A DNA stretch of 27,214 nucleotides from an uncultured Sutterella sp. (GCA_905198475.1 CAJKCQ010000029.1:1-27214); one strand, 5' to 3'. Counted from the first letter of the stretch, positions 14,599 to 23,174 are shown. The notes: generated by a model from the letters alone, not told the origin. Numbers and translations: made by a program.

Positions 14599-16302
14599 TT
14601 AGTCTTCAACGAGCGCGAGCGCCTCGCCGAGCTCCCAGGTGAGCTCGTTCACGCGGCGCCTCAACGCCGTGAGGAGGCACTGCCGGAAGTGCGGGTCGGC
14701 GCCCTGGAGCTCATCGACCCCGCGCAGCATCGGCACGTAGGGCGCGCCGGCCGCCGGGTCGTGACTGAAGATGCTTCCCTCGATGTAGCCGAGCGGGATG
14801 AGGATCCGCAGCACGTCGGTGACGGTGCGGTTGCGCGAGTGCGCCGTACACGCGCCGCGCTCGACCGTTGCGTCCAGAGCTTCGAGCGCACGCACGAGTC
14901 GTGCCGAGCGCTCGAGCGCCGCGGAGAGGTCGAGTGCGCCGGCAGCCTTTTCGGCCCAGACCCTCAGCCCGCGCTCGAGGTCCCTCGCCTCCGCCGCGGC
15001 GTCGAGGGGGAGCACCTCGTCCGTCACCGCATGCCAGACGGCGTCGAGGAAGACGCGAACGTCGCGGGCGAGGAATTCGGGATCGAGGTGTTCGACCGTG
15101 TCGTCCTTCGTGTGCCACCACCAACCGTACCCCCCGGACTTCGTGCCGCCGCCGAAGAGCGCCTTGAAGGCGTCGGCCGAGGCGCCCGTCGCCGGAGGCT
15201 GCTCGGAGACCTGGGAGAAGACCGCGGGGACGCCCACCCCCCAGAAGCTCATGTCGCAGCTTCGCGAATACCGGTGGCCTTCGTAGTTCTCAACGCCCGC
15301 CGCCTCCCGGAGCGCCCGCTCGGCGAGGCCGTGGGTCGCCGCGAGCGACGGCGCCTCGGTCATCACCGTTGCGCCGCACCCGCCGAGGCAGTCGGCGTTG
15401 ATGTTGAGCACGCAGTGCCGCCGGAGCTCCTCGAAGTGCGCGTCGCAGTAGGCGGTGGAGCCCGCGTAGCGCCCGTGAGAGTGCCCGGACCAGTTGACGA
15501 TGCGCAGGCCGCGCCTGAGCTTCCCGGCGAAGGGCGCGAGGAGCCGCGCGATCTCGACGCCGCAGGCGTTCCCCGAGGCGTTGTCCATGGCGCCTAGCCA
15601 CCACGAGTCGATGTGGCTCGTCACCATCACGAAGTCGTCCGATTCACCCGGAATGTCGGCCGTGAGGATGGGAAGGTCCACCCAGCGGGTGTCGACCTCG
15701 GTTTCGATTCCCGCCGCAGCGCCTTCTGCGGCGAGGCGCCGGAGCTCCGCGCCGTCGCCCAATGAGACGCTCACCGCCGGAATCGAAACGTAGTCGTTCA
15801 TCGTCGCCGGCGTGGGCGACCCCCACACGCGCGAGACGATCATCTCGTGAATCGACCGGCCCGTGATGAAGACGGCCGCGGCCGCCCCCGCCTCTTGAAG
15901 CCGCCGCACGGCGGCCTCCGTCGCCAGCCCCTCGACGAGGGCGACCGCGCCACGAAGCGCGTCGGGGCCGAGTCCGGACGCCTCCGATCGGGAGAGGAAC
16001 CGGAGCGGTCCCGAAACGCCCTTCGTCGCCGGCGTCATCGGGTGCGTCACGCACTCGAACGCCCGGCCGCCGACCTCGAGCCGCGCGCGTCCCGGAGTCG
16101 AGATGTAGGCGGGATGCGTCTCCCACCCCACGCGGCACCCGGCGCGCTCAAACTCCTGCGCCATGAAGTTGAGCGCGCGGGCCTCGGCCTCATTGGTGAG
16201 CCTCTCGCCCGTGCATATGCCCTCGACCGTGCGCATCAGCCGGTCGGGATCGACCGCGTCGAGGAGCTTCGCGAGCTCCACCGGAATCTGCCTCTTTGCC
16301 AT
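14599..16302 (-). CDS. M28-family-like metallopeptidase (aminopeptidase) with PA-type insert
   Basis: This protein of 567 residues has no signal peptide and is probably cytoplasmic. Residues 80-220 look like a protease-associated insert (LEGLATEAAVRRLQEAGA region). The M28 catalytic half follows: VMVTSHIDSW (226-235) gives zinc ligand H230, MDNASGNACG (239-248) gives bridging D240, ININADCLGG (300-309) gives D304, and WWHTKDDT (396-403) gives H398. The paired Glu (general base and zinc ligand) that M28 peptidases have after a conserved Trp is replaced by WSGHSHGRYAGS (271-282). Either this clade uses His there or activity differs from normal aminopeptidases. The ATG at 16300-16302 has GGGGGA upstream; a longer open frame overlaps the creatininase gene and is not coding. 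It is the last gene of the symporter operon, 14 bases after the creatininase. Confidence 0.8.
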   Translation of the reverse strand: MAKRQIPVELAKLLDAVDPDRLMRTVEGICTGERLTNEAEARALNFMAQEFERAGCRVGWETHPAYISTPGRARLEVGGRAFECVTHPMTPATKGVSGPLRFLSRSEASGLGPDALRGAVALVEGLATEAAVRRLQEAGAAAAVFITGRSIHEMIVSRVWGSPTPATMNDYVSIPAVSVSLGDGAELRRLAAEGAAAGIETEVDTRWVDLPILTADIPGESDDFVMVTSHIDSWWLGAMDNASGNACGVEIARLLAPFAGKLRRGLRIVNWSGHSHGRYAGSTAYCDAHFEELRRHCVLNINADCLGGCGATVMTEAPSLAATHGLAERALREAAGVENYEGHRYSRSCDMSFWGVGVPAVFSQVSEQPPATGASADAFKALFGGGTKSGGYGWWWHTKDDTVEHLDPEFLARDVRVFLDAVWHAVTDEVLPLDAAAEARDLERGLRVWAEKAAGALDLSAALERSARLVRALEALDATVERGACTAHSRNRTVTDVLRILIPLGYIEGSIFSHDPAAGAPYVPMLRGVDELQGADPHFRQCLLTALRRRVNELTWELGEALALVED

Positions 16303-16316
16303 CGCCGCGTCCCCCG

Positions 16317-17093
16317 CTACTCCCAGTCCTTTTCGGGAAGCTTCACCGAGCGGTATTCGTTGATGAAGTCCTCGATCCACTTCGTCATGCCGTCCATCAT
16401 CGCGACGCCCCATTCGCGGGTCGCCATCTTGGACTCCAACCCGCCGAAGCCGCCCGTGTTCACGGTGTCGCGGATCTCGCGGATGATCTTCACGGGTGCG
16501 CCTTCGAAGAGAACCGTGTTGATGTGCACGGGCTTCAAGTTCTTCGTGGGCGCGGGCACGACGTTGTCGAGGAGGTATTCGGGCTTGATGAGGTCGGGCC
16601 GGAAGGCCATGACCGCAGCGGTCTCCTGCGCGTCGCCGTGGCCGGTCGGCCAGGCCGGGTTGAGTTTGGGCGCGATGCCCCACCAGTCGATGAGGGCGAC
16701 CAAACCGCCCCTGCGGTAGATCTCGAGCGCGGCCTTTTCAATCGCCGGATCGTTGCCGCCGTGACCGTTCATCACGACGAAGCGGCGCGCCCCGTGGCGG
16801 AAGAGCGACTCGAAGACCGCCCCCATCACCTTGATCATCGTCTCGATGCCGAGGTCGATCGTGCCGGGGAAGTTGATGTGGTGCGTTGCGACGCCGTACG
16901 GAATGGTCGGCGCGATCACGATGTGGTCCATTCCCGAGATGCGGCGGCAGAACTCGTCCGGGATCATCCAGTCCGTGCCGAGCGGCCCGACGCAGCCGTG
17001 CTGCTCGGTGGAGCCCACGGGAATGACGACGATGGTTTCGGGGTCGGAGAGGACCTTCCCGGCCTCCTGCCAGCAAAGATCAGCGAGATACAT
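16317..17093 (-). CDS. Creatininase-family amidohydrolase
   Basis: This is a cytoplasmic metal-dependent amidohydrolase of 258 residues, the normal length for the family. Family motifs are PVGSTEQHGCVGPLGTD (25-41), giving candidate metal ligands E30, H32 and D41, then MNGHGGND (108-115) with H111, and GHGDAQETAAVM (151-162) with E157. Relatives hydrolyse creatinine or other cyclic amides, N-formyl or lactam intermediates, so the substrate is not fixed by sequence. The start at 17093 is chosen because GAGGAAAG lies a few bases upstream; an in-frame TTG 12 bases earlier is weaker. It is in an operon with a sodium symporter and a peptidase, suggesting that an imported amide compound is opened here and then processed further. 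Confidence 0.85.
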   Translation of the reverse strand: MYLADLCWQEAGKVLSDPETIVVIPVGSTEQHGCVGPLGTDWMIPDEFCRRISGMDHIVIAPTIPYGVATHHINFPGTIDLGIETMIKVMGAVFESLFRHGARRFVVMNGHGGNDPAIEKAALEIYRRGGLVALIDWWGIAPKLNPAWPTGHGDAQETAAVMAFRPDLIKPEYLLDNVVPAPTKNLKPVHINTVLFEGAPVKIIREIRDTVNTGGFGGLESKMATREWGVAMMDGMTKWIEDFINEYRSVKLPEKDWE

Positions 17094-17110
17094 TTCTTTC
17101 CTCAATTTCG

Positions 17111-17158
17111 AGGGGGGTCGCCCGCGGGCGGCCCCCTGTTGGATGGACGGAGTCCGTC
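17111..17158 (-). promoter_or_regulatory. Two stem-loops in the symporter-creatininase gap
   Basis: AGGGGG (17111-17116) pairs with CCCCCT (17132-17137), enclosing a second short stem built on CGCCCGCGGGCG (17119-17130). Nearer the symporter stop, GACGGA (17146-17151) pairs with TCCGTC (17153-17158) across a single central base. In the minus-strand transcript these lie between the symporter stop and the creatininase ribosome binding site. They may protect mRNA ends or attenuate downstream expression. Confidence 0.45.
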
Positions 17159-17166
17159 ACGAAGGA

Positions 17167-18639
17167 CTATTTGCCGAAATGCCTTTCGAGCGTCGCCGCC
17201 GTAGCGGGCGTCGTGAAGAGGCTCACGACGACGAGCACGATGCAGGTGGCGAACCAGGCGATGATGAGCGGGTTGAAGCCGAAGGAGAGGCCCGGGAGCT
17301 TCGTGAGCATCAGGAAGTAGAGCACTTCGCCGAAGATCATCGAGACGTAGACGCCCACCTTCGAGGTGCGCTTCCAGTACATGCCGATCACGATCGGCGC
17401 GGCCCAGATGCCCAGACCGCCGAAGGCGAAGAGGATGATCGAGAAGATCGAGCCGGGCTTCAGAATGCCGATCAGAATGGCGAGGATGCCGAGAACCACC
17501 GTCACGATGCGCGACATCCGCATCGTCTCCTCATCGGTCGCGTTCCGGTTGAGGATGCGCTGATAGAGGTCACGCGACACGGCCGACGTGGTCGTGAGGA
17601 GAAGCGAGCTGATCGTGGACATGCCCGCCGAGAAGATGCCGGCGATCATGAGCGAGGAGACGATGGGCGGGAGCCCGCCCTGGAGGATCAGCGGGACGAT
17701 GAAGTCGGATTCCTTGCCTTCAATGCCGGGGAAGCTCACCGCGCCCGTGACGCCGCACCATTCGATGAAGACGGCGGACATCCACATGCCGATCGTGCCG
17801 AGAATGACCGCCTTGAACATCGTCTTGTAGTTCTTCATGGTGAAGAACTTCGTGAAGAGATGCGGCTGCCCGATCGTGAAGAAGGACCACATGACGATCA
17901 TCGAGGCGTAGTTCTGCCAGGGATAGGCGTTGTTGTGGCCCGGGAAGATCATGTAGTTCGGATCCGCCGCGGCGAGCTTGGCGTTGATCGCCTCCAGGCC
18001 GCCGCCGAGACTCAACGACACGAAGAACGTGGTGACGGCCGTGACGCACATCAGGACGCCCTGAATGACGTCGGTGATCATCACGCTGCGGATGCCGCCC
18101 GCCATGCAGTAGAGCATGACGGTGACGCCCATGATGACGATGCCCAGCCACTGCGGAGCACCCGTATAGGTCGTGAAGATCACGCCCGCGCCGATTGTCT
18201 GAGCGCCCATCATCGGCACGAGGAAGATGAGCATGAGGACGGCGAGGAACCCGCGGATGGCGTTCGATTCATAGCGGTCCGCAAGGTAGTCCGCCATCGT
18301 GAGCATCTGGTACTTGTGGCCGAGCCGAATGAGCTTGCGGCCGACGATGAGCGCCGGGATGATCATCGAGAACGCGATGCCCGGGACCGAGACGGAGAGG
18401 CCCGCGTAGCCGACGTGATAGATCGACCCGGGCACGCCCATGAATGTGGACATCGAGTACTGCGTCGAGAAGTACGCGATGCCCGAGAGCACGGCGCCCG
18501 CCGAGCCCGACATCGTGAAGAAGTCGCGCAGGTTCTTGTTCTGTCGGTTGCCCCACCAACCGATTCCGCAGAGGAGCAGGAAGTACGAGAGGGTGACGAA
18601 GAGGAACGGCACCGTGGAGGTTTCTACTTGGTACGGCAT
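17167..18639 (-). CDS. Sodium:solute symporter (SSS family)
   Basis: This inner-membrane secondary transporter of 490 residues has about 13 hydrophobic helices, the usual SSS design. The signature region of helices 1-5 includes FFTMSGSAGAVLSGIAYFST (about 40-59) and MLTMADYLADRYES (about 112-125); further on, AGIFSAGMSTISSLLLTTTS and VSRDLYQRIL are typical of SSS loops and helix 8. It resembles the PanF/pantothenate-type branch, which works with a small YhdT-like partner, and such a partner is encoded just upstream. The ATG is supported by AAGGAG 7 bases before it, with a 10-base gap to the previous stop. The substrate is not known, but the co-transcribed creatininase and peptidase point to an amide-, creatinine- or peptide-like compound imported with Na+. 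Confidence 0.88.
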   Translation of the reverse strand: MPYQVETSTVPFLFVTLSYFLLLCGIGWWGNRQNKNLRDFFTMSGSAGAVLSGIAYFSTQYSMSTFMGVPGSIYHVGYAGLSVSVPGIAFSMIIPALIVGRKLIRLGHKYQMLTMADYLADRYESNAIRGFLAVLMLIFLVPMMGAQTIGAGVIFTTYTGAPQWLGIVIMGVTVMLYCMAGGIRSVMITDVIQGVLMCVTAVTTFFVSLSLGGGLEAINAKLAAADPNYMIFPGHNNAYPWQNYASMIVMWSFFTIGQPHLFTKFFTMKNYKTMFKAVILGTIGMWMSAVFIEWCGVTGAVSFPGIEGKESDFIVPLILQGGLPPIVSSLMIAGIFSAGMSTISSLLLTTTSAVSRDLYQRILNRNATDEETMRMSRIVTVVLGILAILIGILKPGSIFSIILFAFGGLGIWAAPIVIGMYWKRTSKVGVYVSMIFGEVLYFLMLTKLPGLSFGFNPLIIAWFATCIVLVVVSLFTTPATAATLERHFGK

Positions 18640-18649
18640 GGCGTGCTCC

Positions 18650-18886
18650 TTATTCCTCGTCGTCCTGGTATTCGGGACGATTGACGCACTGCCGCCACCA
18701 GATGATAATCGTTGTAATCACGACAGCGCCGTAGATGATCCACCCGAAGATGAAGAGCGGAACGCCCCAGAAAGAAGGGTTGTAGTCCGTGTCGTAGAAC
18801 CACGGAAACGGCATCATGATGAAAATGTATTCGAAGAGGAATATGAGGGTCCACTTCCTTTCGAACGAGTTGCTCCATGCATTCAT
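18650..18886 (-). CDS. Small membrane subunit of sodium:solute symporter (YhdT/DUF3311-like)
   Basis: This protein of 78 residues has two hydrophobic helices (TLIFLFEYIFIMMPFPWFY, about 13-31, and WGVPLFIFGWIIYGAVVITT, about 40-59) and an acidic C-terminal tail (YQDDEE). Proteins of this size and pattern often precede SSS symporters (YhdT before PanF, DUF3311 proteins elsewhere) and are thought to assist the transporter. A strong GGAGG lies just before the ATG. It is the first gene of the operon running leftwards to the M28-like peptidase. The family call rests on size, topology and neighbour, not on a specific motif. Confidence 0.75.
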   Translation of the reverse strand: MNAWSNSFERKWTLIFLFEYIFIMMPFPWFYDTDYNPSFWGVPLFIFGWIIYGAVVITTIIIWWRQCVNRPEYQDDEE

Positions 18887-19211
18887 GGGAGCCTCCTATC
18901 CTATGACCTGACTGCGGCAGGGGTCGCCTCAGTTGTTTCAGCACGGCGCCTCGGTCCGCACGGCGGACGAAGACGCCTTCTGCGAGTCTACTCGCGGGGT
19001 TGGGAATCCGCGCAGACCCGCCTCCAAACCGCAGCAGAAATCAAACCAAGAGCGTGGTTCTCCGGGGGAGGCGCGTCGTCTGAAGCCGCGCGTGAAAGGT
19101 CGTGCAGATGATGCACTCGTCGGCCGAAGAGATCGCGTAGCAGTAGATGCGCCCTTCTAAAATGTCTGGAAGTGCCGGCGCCTGAGACCGGCCTCGCTCC
19201 GTCTTTTCACC
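18887..19211. other. Divergent regulatory region between symporter operon and second sensor kinase
   Basis: There is no gene in these 325 bases. A clear inverted repeat GTGCA-GATGA-TGCAC lies at 19102-19116, about 95 bases before the kinase ATG, and could be an operator for the adjacent regulator. I find no convincing -35/-10 pair for either direction. The kinase ATG at 19212 has no good Shine-Dalgarno sequence (CTCCGTCTTTTCACC). Confidence 0.45.
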
Positions 19212-21188
19212 ATGCGTCTAATCTCCGCGGCCCTCTCCGCGCTCATCCTCTGCACCAGCCCGATCCTCTGCGCCGCGCCGGAACCGGCCGCCCCGCCGGA
19301 CTCGTCCGCAGAGGCAGCGCAGAGGCCCGACGGACTGAGCAGCGCCTCCTTCTCGCTCGAATTCCCGGTCGCGCACCTTCCCGTGCGCTTCGGCGTCGTG
19401 AAGTTCGTGCGCCCGTCGCCCTACGAGCCGATCGTCGGGAGCACGATCAAGGCGCTCGAGGACATGTTCGGGGCGGAGAACGTCATCGTGCGCACCTACA
19501 CCCTCTCGGAGCTGCGCGAAGCGGTGCGCTCCCGCTCAGTGGACGTCTTCCTCTCGAGCTCGGGCTTCTACGTGCGCATGCAGCCGATCGGCGCACAGGC
19601 GCTCGCCACGGTCGCCTCGCGCGACTATCCGGACCCGAACCACAACGACGGCTCGACGATCCTCGTCTCGGCCGACTCAAGCCTCAGGACGCTCCGCGAC
19701 CTCAAGGGAGCGCGCCTCGTGACGAGCTCGCCCACCGCCTTCACGGGCCTGCAGCTCCCGCTCAACGTGATCCAGCACGCGGGCTACGACCCGGAGAAGT
19801 TCTTCGCCTCGACGGTATTTTTGGGCGACGGCGGCCGCATGCGCGAAGCCATCCCAAAGATCCTCGCGGGCGAGGCGGACGTGGGGTTCCTCCGGCTCTG
19901 CTACCTCGAGGAGTGGCTCGCAGACCACCCCGAAGACCGCGGCCGCATCCGCGTCGTGAACCGCCTCGACGACCCGGCTTCGGCCGAACCCGAGGCGTGC
20001 GCGCGCTCGACGCCCCTCTATCCCTCGTGGGTGATCGCGAGCACGCCCGCGACGGCTCCGCAGGTTTCGCGCCTCGTCGCCCGGGCGCTCCTGCAGATGC
20101 GCCCGGCGGGCGCGAAGGAGCTCTTCTGGAGCGTCGCGACGGACTACGCGAGCGTGGACAAAATCTTCCGCGAGCTCAAGATCGGTCCCTACGCCTATCT
20201 GCGCGATTGGACGCTCGACCGGTTCCTCGCCGAATACGGCGAATACCTCCTCATCTTCGTGCTTCTGATCCTCGGACTCGCGGGGCACTCGATCCGCGTC
20301 TCGCAGCTCGTGCGCATCCGCACGCAGCACCTCGGCGAGGCGCTCGAGGCGCAGAAGCGCCTGCAGCACGAGGCGCGGACCGCCAACGCCCGCATCGAGC
20401 GCATGGGCCGCATCGGCGCGGTGGGACAGCTCTCGACGATCTTCGCCCACGAGATGCGCCAGCCCCTCGCGGCGATCTCGCTCTACCTCTTCGGACTCAA
20501 AAAACTTGTGGACGGCGGCCGCTTCAATCCCGAGCAGATGAAGTCGATCATCGCGAAGCTCTCCGAGCAGACCGCGCGCGCCGACGCGATCGTCGCGCGC
20601 GTGCGCGCCTACGCGAAGTCCGAAACCCCGAAGCACGTGCCGGTGGACCTCTGCGAGGCCGCGCAGAAGGCGATCAGCGAGCTCGTCTCGACGGGCCGTT
20701 GGCACGCACGAATCAACTTCGTCGGTCCCGCGCCGGTGAGGGTCCTCGCCGATCCGCTCGAGATGGAGCTCGTGGCGATCAACCTCGTGCGCAACGCCCT
20801 CGAGGCGATCGAAGCGTCGCCCGCGGGCGCCGTCACCGTGACGGTGAACGAGCACAAGGGCGAGGCGGAGCTCTCGGTCCTCAACAACGGCCCGGTGGTC
20901 ACGGTCGAGACGCTGCGCATTCTCGAATCGCATGGTCCGAGCGAGAAGGCCCAGGGCCTCGGGCTCGGCCTCTCGATCGTGAGGGGCATCCTCGAGCGTC
21001 TGGGCGGGCGCCTCTCCTTCACACCGCTCGCGGGCGGCGGGCTCGCCGCGATCGCCCGCATCCCGACCCTGGAGCGCACGCTCGCGCAGAAGGCCGCCGC
21101 GGGTCGGCAGGCCGCCGGCGCGGCCGCCCCCATCGAATCCGCTGCGCACGACCCTGCGCCGCAGCCCTCTGAAGAGAAGAAGTCATGA
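19212..21188 (+). CDS. TtrS-like sensor histidine kinase with periplasmic PhnD-type binding domain (second copy)
   Basis: This protein of 658 residues has a signal peptide at 1-21 (ALSALILCTSPILCAA). A PhnD-like periplasmic domain follows at about 55-330 (VRFGVVKFVRPSPYEPIVG; LKGARLVTSSPTAFTG at 164-179), then one membrane helix at about 346-359, a coiled coil, and the kinase core with H413 in FAHEMRQPLAAI, N-box NLVRN (524-528) and G2 GLGLGLS (582-588). The G1 box reads VLNNGP (556-561): the usual Asp, which contacts adenine, is Asn. Cysteines C230 and C263 align with the pair in the other sensor of this window. The Ala/Pro-rich C-terminal tail (625-658) is extra. The two sensors are clearly paralogous in architecture but diverged. 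It faces the symporter/creatininase operon, which it may regulate. The ligand is unknown; TtrS itself senses tetrathionate. Confidence 0.88.
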   Translation: MRLISAALSALILCTSPILCAAPEPAAPPDSSAEAAQRPDGLSSASFSLEFPVAHLPVRFGVVKFVRPSPYEPIVGSTIKALEDMFGAENVIVRTYTLSELREAVRSRSVDVFLSSSGFYVRMQPIGAQALATVASRDYPDPNHNDGSTILVSADSSLRTLRDLKGARLVTSSPTAFTGLQLPLNVIQHAGYDPEKFFASTVFLGDGGRMREAIPKILAGEADVGFLRLCYLEEWLADHPEDRGRIRVVNRLDDPASAEPEACARSTPLYPSWVIASTPATAPQVSRLVARALLQMRPAGAKELFWSVATDYASVDKIFRELKIGPYAYLRDWTLDRFLAEYGEYLLIFVLLILGLAGHSIRVSQLVRIRTQHLGEALEAQKRLQHEARTANARIERMGRIGAVGQLSTIFAHEMRQPLAAISLYLFGLKKLVDGGRFNPEQMKSIIAKLSEQTARADAIVARVRAYAKSETPKHVPVDLCEAAQKAISELVSTGRWHARINFVGPAPVRVLADPLEMELVAINLVRNALEAIEASPAGAVTVTVNEHKGEAELSVLNNGPVVTVETLRILESHGPSEKAQGLGLGLSIVRGILERLGGRLSFTPLAGGGLAAIARIPTLERTLAQKAAAGRQAAGAAAPIESAAHDPAPQPSEEKKS

Positions 21189-21835
21189 GACCCAGAGACA
21201 CCCAGCTCACGCTCGACCAGATTCAATTCGCGCGCGAACACTCCCTCGTGCGCATCGTCGACGACGAGGCGCCGCTGCGCGACGCGCTGCGCTTCGTCCT
21301 CGAAATGGAGGGGTGGCGCGTGGCGGACTATCCGAGCGCCGAAGCGTTTCTCCGCGGCGACTCGCCTTCGAACCCCGGCTGCGTGGTGCTCGACGTGCGC
21401 ATGCCCGGCATGACCGGCATTCAGGCGCAGGCCGTGATGAACGAGCGCGACATCCGGCTTCCCGTCATCTTCCTCACAGGCCACGGCGACGTGGACATGG
21501 CCGTCTTGGCCCTGCAGGACGGCGCCGTGGACTTCATTCAGAAGCCGATCGACAACGAGCGGCTCCTCGCCTCGATCGCCTTCGCCGCGTTTGAGAGCGC
21601 CTCAAAGGCGGCGGGCCTGCCCGGCCGGGACGCCGTCGAGCGCGTCGCGACCCTCACGCCGCGCGAGCGGCAGATCGCCGAGCTCATCGCCGCGGGGCGG
21701 CTCAACCGCGAGATCGCCGAGCGCTTCGGCTCGGCCGTGCGCACGGTCGAGGTGCACCGCGCGAACGTTCTGCGCAAGCTCGGCGTCAAGGCACCCGAGG
21801 AGATCAAGGCGCTCCTCGCGCTCGCAGACGCCTGA
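21185..21835 (+). CDS. FixJ/TtrR-like response regulator (second copy)
   Basis: The protein has 216 residues. The receiver domain spans about 20-135 with acidic residues D26/D27, phosphoacceptor D70 in CVVLDVRMPG, T98 in IFLTGHGD and K120 in FIQKP. A LuxR-type helix-turn-helix follows at about 156-212 (LTPRERQIAELIAAGRLN, RTVEVHRANVLRKLGV). The ATG overlaps the kinase stop (ATGA at 21185-21188), so the pair is translationally coupled. About 20 residues precede the receiver and are not typical. It is the likely activator of the divergent symporter-creatininase-peptidase operon, perhaps through the palindrome at 19102-19116. Its stop is only 9 bases from the end of the convergent def gene. Confidence 0.9.
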   Translation: MRPRDTQLTLDQIQFAREHSLVRIVDDEAPLRDALRFVLEMEGWRVADYPSAEAFLRGDSPSNPGCVVLDVRMPGMTGIQAQAVMNERDIRLPVIFLTGHGDVDMAVLALQDGAVDFIQKPIDNERLLASIAFAAFESASKAAGLPGRDAVERVATLTPRERQIAELIAAGRLNREIAERFGSAVRTVEVHRANVLRKLGVKAPEEIKALLALADA

Positions 21836-21844
21836 CCCGGCGCC

Positions 21845-22390
21845 TCAGTCCTCGCCGTCCTGATGCGCCTCATCGGTCTTGGGCAGGAAGAGCACGTCCG
21901 TGTAGCCGAAATACCGCCAGTCGGTGATGCGCATCGGGTAGAGGATTCCCTCGAGGTGGTCGAACTCGTGCTGCACGACGCGGGCGTGAAACCCTTCGGC
22001 CTCGCGCTCGATCCGCTCGCCCTCGAGCGTGAACCCGGCGTAGCGGACCCGCTTCCATCGCGGCACGACGCCCCTGAGGCCCGGGACGGAGAGACACCCC
22101 TCCCAGCCCGACTCCACTTCGTCGCCCACGGGCTCGAGGGTCGGGTTGATGAGGACGGTCCGCGGCACGGCGCCGCGGACGGACGCCTCACCCTCGGGGA
22201 GCCCGAAGCAGATGATCCGCTCCGAGGCGCCCACCTGCGGCGCGGCGATGCCGATGCCGCCCTGCTCGGCCATCGTGTCCCACATGTCGGCGACGAGGCG
22301 CCGCAGCCGGTCGCTGCCGAAGTCCGTGACCTCGAGCGCCTCGTTGAGGAGCACGGGCTCGCCCATCTTCATCACTTTGAGTGCCGGCAC
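21845..22390 (-). CDS. def: Peptide deformylase
   Basis: This cytoplasmic Fe2+/Zn2+ hydrolase removes the formyl group from the N-terminal Met of new proteins. All three motifs are exact: GIGIAAPQVG (45-54), EGCLS (97-101, metal ligand C99) and QHEFDHLEG (140-148, metal ligands H141 and H145, catalytic E142). The length of 181 residues is normal. The C-terminus (KTDEAHQDGED) is acidic. It is not next to fmt here, so this may be an additional deformylase rather than the fmt-linked one. It ends 9 bases from the convergent regulator gene with no terminator visible, and begins 22 bases downstream of the thioinosine phosphorylase, so these genes may be co-transcribed. Confidence 0.95.
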   Translation of the reverse strand: MPALKVMKMGEPVLLNEALEVTDFGSDRLRRLVADMWDTMAEQGGIGIAAPQVGASERIICFGLPEGEASVRGAVPRTVLINPTLEPVGDEVESGWEGCLSVPGLRGVVPRWKRVRYAGFTLEGERIEREAEGFHARVVQHEFDHLEGILYPMRITDWRYFGYTDVLFLPKTDEAHQDGED

Positions 22391-22412
22391 GGCTCACCTC
22401 GCTTCTAACAAC

Positions 22413-23174
22413 TCACAAGGAAATCTTGGCCGCGGCCGAGAAGCAGAGCGCCTCGCGCACGACGTCCACGGCCGCTGCGACGCCTTCAGCCACCTGAGCC
22501 TTGAGGCCATCGAAGCGGATCGCGCGGCGCGACTCCCTCAGGCCCGCGGCGGAGTTGACCGACACGCAGAGCGCCCCGTAGGGAAGGTCAAGCTCGCGCG
22601 CCAAAGCGCATTCCGGGCAGAGCGTCATGCCGATCACGTTGGCGCCGTCGCGCGCGAATCGCCGCACCTCCGCGGCGCTCTCGAGCCGCGGACCCTGCGT
22701 GCAGGCGTAGACGCCCTCGGCCATGACGGCGCGGCCGACGCGCCGCGCGCTCTTGATGAGAAGGTCGCACACGCCCGCGTCGAAGGGATACGTGAAGTCG
22801 ACGTGCTTCACGCCCGCCTCGGGCGAGTCGTAGTAGGTGTGCTCGCGCCCCCAGGTGTAGTCGAGGATCTGGTCGGGCACCATCAGCATCCCCGGCCCCA
22901 TCGCCTCGCCCACGCCGCCGACGGTGGCGACGGCGATCACGCCCTCGACCCCGGCGGCCTTCAGGGCCCAGAGGTTCGCGCGGTAGGGCACGCGATGGGG
23001 CGCGAATTCATGGCGGGCGCCGTGGCGGCGCAGAAAAACGAGCGGCGTGCCGCCGAGCTTTCCGTAGACGAGCGGCGCGGCGGGCGCGCCGTACGGGGTC
23101 TCGACCGTCACCTCCTCGCAGTCCGTGAGAATGCCGGACTCCTCAAAGCCCGTTCCGCCGATCAGTGCAAACAT
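22413..23174 (-). CDS. mtiP: S-methyl-5'-thioinosine phosphorylase (MTAP/PNP family)
   Basis: This is a purine-nucleoside phosphorylase-family enzyme of 253 residues that acts in methylthioadenosine salvage. It has the N-terminal phosphate site IGGTGF (5-10), LRRHGARHEFAPHRVPYRAN (48-67), ACTQGPRLESAAE (157-169), and the base-recognition region GMTLCPECALARELDLPYG (182-200) followed by SVNSAAG (205-211). Asn at 207, where MTA phosphorylases have Asp, suits a 6-oxopurine base, so methylthioinosine is the likelier substrate, as shown for the Pseudomonas enzyme. CPEC is unusual where relatives have MPE. Its ATG overlaps the ligA stop (TGATG at 23172-23176). A less specific MTA phosphorylase is the alternative. 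Confidence 0.85.
   Translation of the reverse strand: MFALIGGTGFEESGILTDCEEVTVETPYGAPAAPLVYGKLGGTPLVFLRRHGARHEFAPHRVPYRANLWALKAAGVEGVIAVATVGGVGEAMGPGMLMVPDQILDYTWGREHTYYDSPEAGVKHVDFTYPFDAGVCDLLIKSARRVGRAVMAEGVYACTQGPRLESAAEVRRFARDGANVIGMTLCPECALARELDLPYGALCVSVNSAAGLRESRRAIRFDGLKAQVAEGVAAAVDVVREALCFSAAAKISL

Noticed and set aside
16831..18684. 617-codon plus-strand open frame opposite the symporter and creatininase genes
   Set aside because: It is antisense to clear protein-coding genes and its translation is low-complexity, Arg/His/Asp/Glu-rich, as expected from GC-rich antisense codons.
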